Shown: positions 7,241 to 7,422 of the stretch, in pieces
Layout of the letters: each line of letters begins with the position of its first letter
Numbering within the stretch: the stretch's first letter is position 1
Assembly (NCBI GenBank): GCA_019308525.1
Contig: JAFDIC010000190.1
Span: 1 to 7,422 of the forward strand
Length of the DNA: 7,422 nucleotides
From: Deltaproteobacteria bacterium
GTDB taxonomy: Bacteria > Desulfobacterota > DSM-4660 > Desulfatiglandales > HGW-15
Direction: 5' to 3'
Program-made: the position numbers and the translations under genes
The notes under the pieces: generated by a model
The model's input: only the letters and a program-made list of their open reading frames with translations
What the model was told of the DNA's origin: nothing
Database searches by the model: none

Positions 7241-7422
7241 TTATCCGCTAAGGACCCCCCGCAGATTCCCCTTTTTGCCGGGGTCATCTGCGGTATCAAT
7301 CTCCTTTTCTGTTGCCTTTTCCATCTTCGTCTTTCCATCTGCGGAATCAGCGTTCATCCTCTTGGAAAGCTTATATTGTACGCTGTCTGCCAGGGCCTGC
7401 CAGCTTGCCTCGATGATGTTTT
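7241..7422 (-). CDS. cimA: Probable (R)-citramalate synthase, C-terminal 59 residues (cut by window edge)
   Basis: The reading frame enters from the high-coordinate edge (first full codon at 7420) and stops at TAA 7243-7241. It begins [18 protein letters not shown], closely matching the end of bacterial citramalate synthases of the LeuA/CimA family, whose C-terminal regulatory domain finishes near EASWQALVDSIEYKL. CimA condenses pyruvate with acetyl-CoA to citramalate, giving 2-ketobutyrate for isoleucine without threonine deaminase. The neighbours fit: leuA, leuCD and ilvDB. Unusually, about 41 charged residues rich in Lys, Asp and Glu follow the YKL where many relatives stop within a few residues. 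The DNA of this tail holds a strong hairpin and a 14-bp near-exact direct repeat. No domain beyond this end is visible, so the call rests on one conserved motif plus context; another family member with the same C-terminal domain is possible. Confidence 0.75.
   Translation of the reverse strand, partial: NIIEASWQALADSVQYKLSKRMNADSADGKTKMEKATEKEIDTADDPGKKGNLRGVLSG
7259..7293 (-). other. Strong hairpin in the last codons of cimA
   Basis: CCGCAGAT (minus 7293-7286) pairs with ATCTGCGG (7266-7259), 8 bp. Inside a small internal loop, CCCC (7283-7280) pairs with GGGG (7271-7268), leaving an 8-nt loop; 12 bp in all. It lies 16 nt before the cimA stop. No T-run follows it, so it is unlikely to be an intrinsic terminator; it may influence mRNA stability, processing or leuA translation. 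That role is inference. Confidence 0.5.
7285..7349 (-). repeat. Pair of 14-bp direct repeats in the cimA tail (13 of 14 identical)
   Basis: On the plus strand CATCTGCGG-n-ATCA occurs at 7285-7298 and 7336-7349, differing only at the n (T versus A). The copies are offset by 51 bp, exactly 17 codons, so they encode the same local pattern in frame (D-S-A-D and D-T-A-D). The nearer copy forms one arm of the hairpin at 7259-7293; the other could compete for the same partner arm. Confidence 0.5.

Overview
The window is a tightly packed stretch of a branched-chain amino acid biosynthesis operon, with every gene on the minus strand, so transcription runs from high to low coordinates. In that direction the genes are: the 3' end of a probable citramalate synthase gene (cimA, cut by the window edge), leuA, leuC, leuD, ilvD, ilvB, and the first 11 codons of a probable ilvN (cut by the other edge). 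I find no convincing gene on the plus strand, and no RNA gene, mobile element, CRISPR array or confident intrinsic terminator.

Organism: bacterial. The isopropylmalate isomerase is the short, archaeal/deltaproteobacterial type (LeuC about 421 aa, LeuD 164 aa). A cimA-type gene sits beside leuA, Shine-Dalgarno sites are GGAGG-like, and base composition looks moderate to slightly GC-rich. Together with the protein texture this suggests an anaerobic Desulfobacterota-like (deltaproteobacterial) or similar bacterium. That placement is inference from style, not from an alignment.

Layout: 7241-7422 cimA 3' end; 7176-7240 short spacer with the leuA ribosome binding site; 5634-7175 leuA; 5523-5633 spacer with a near-consensus sigma-70-type promoter whose 18-nt spacer holds a run of eight G, plus an 8-codon mini-ORF whose stop overlaps the leuC ATG; 4257-5522 leuC; 4227 down to 3733 leuD; 3589-3732 spacer with a hairpin directly after leuD; 1921-3588 ilvD; ilvB ending at 211 with an ambiguous start around 1890-1896; 34-210 unexplained spacer; 1-33 start of ilvN.

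How the genes work together: CimA condenses pyruvate with acetyl-CoA to citramalate, and LeuA condenses 2-ketoisovalerate with acetyl-CoA to 2-isopropylmalate. LeuCD can isomerise both products. IlvBN (acetohydroxyacid synthase) makes acetolactate or acetohydroxybutyrate. IlvD dehydrates the dihydroxy acids to the 2-keto acids leading to valine, leucine and isoleucine. The set fits the threonine-independent citramalate route to isoleucine together with leucine and valine synthesis. leuB, ilvC and the aminotransferase are also required but are not in the window. This is ordinary core metabolism; the points worth a second look are regulatory and lie mostly in the gaps and at the start codons.
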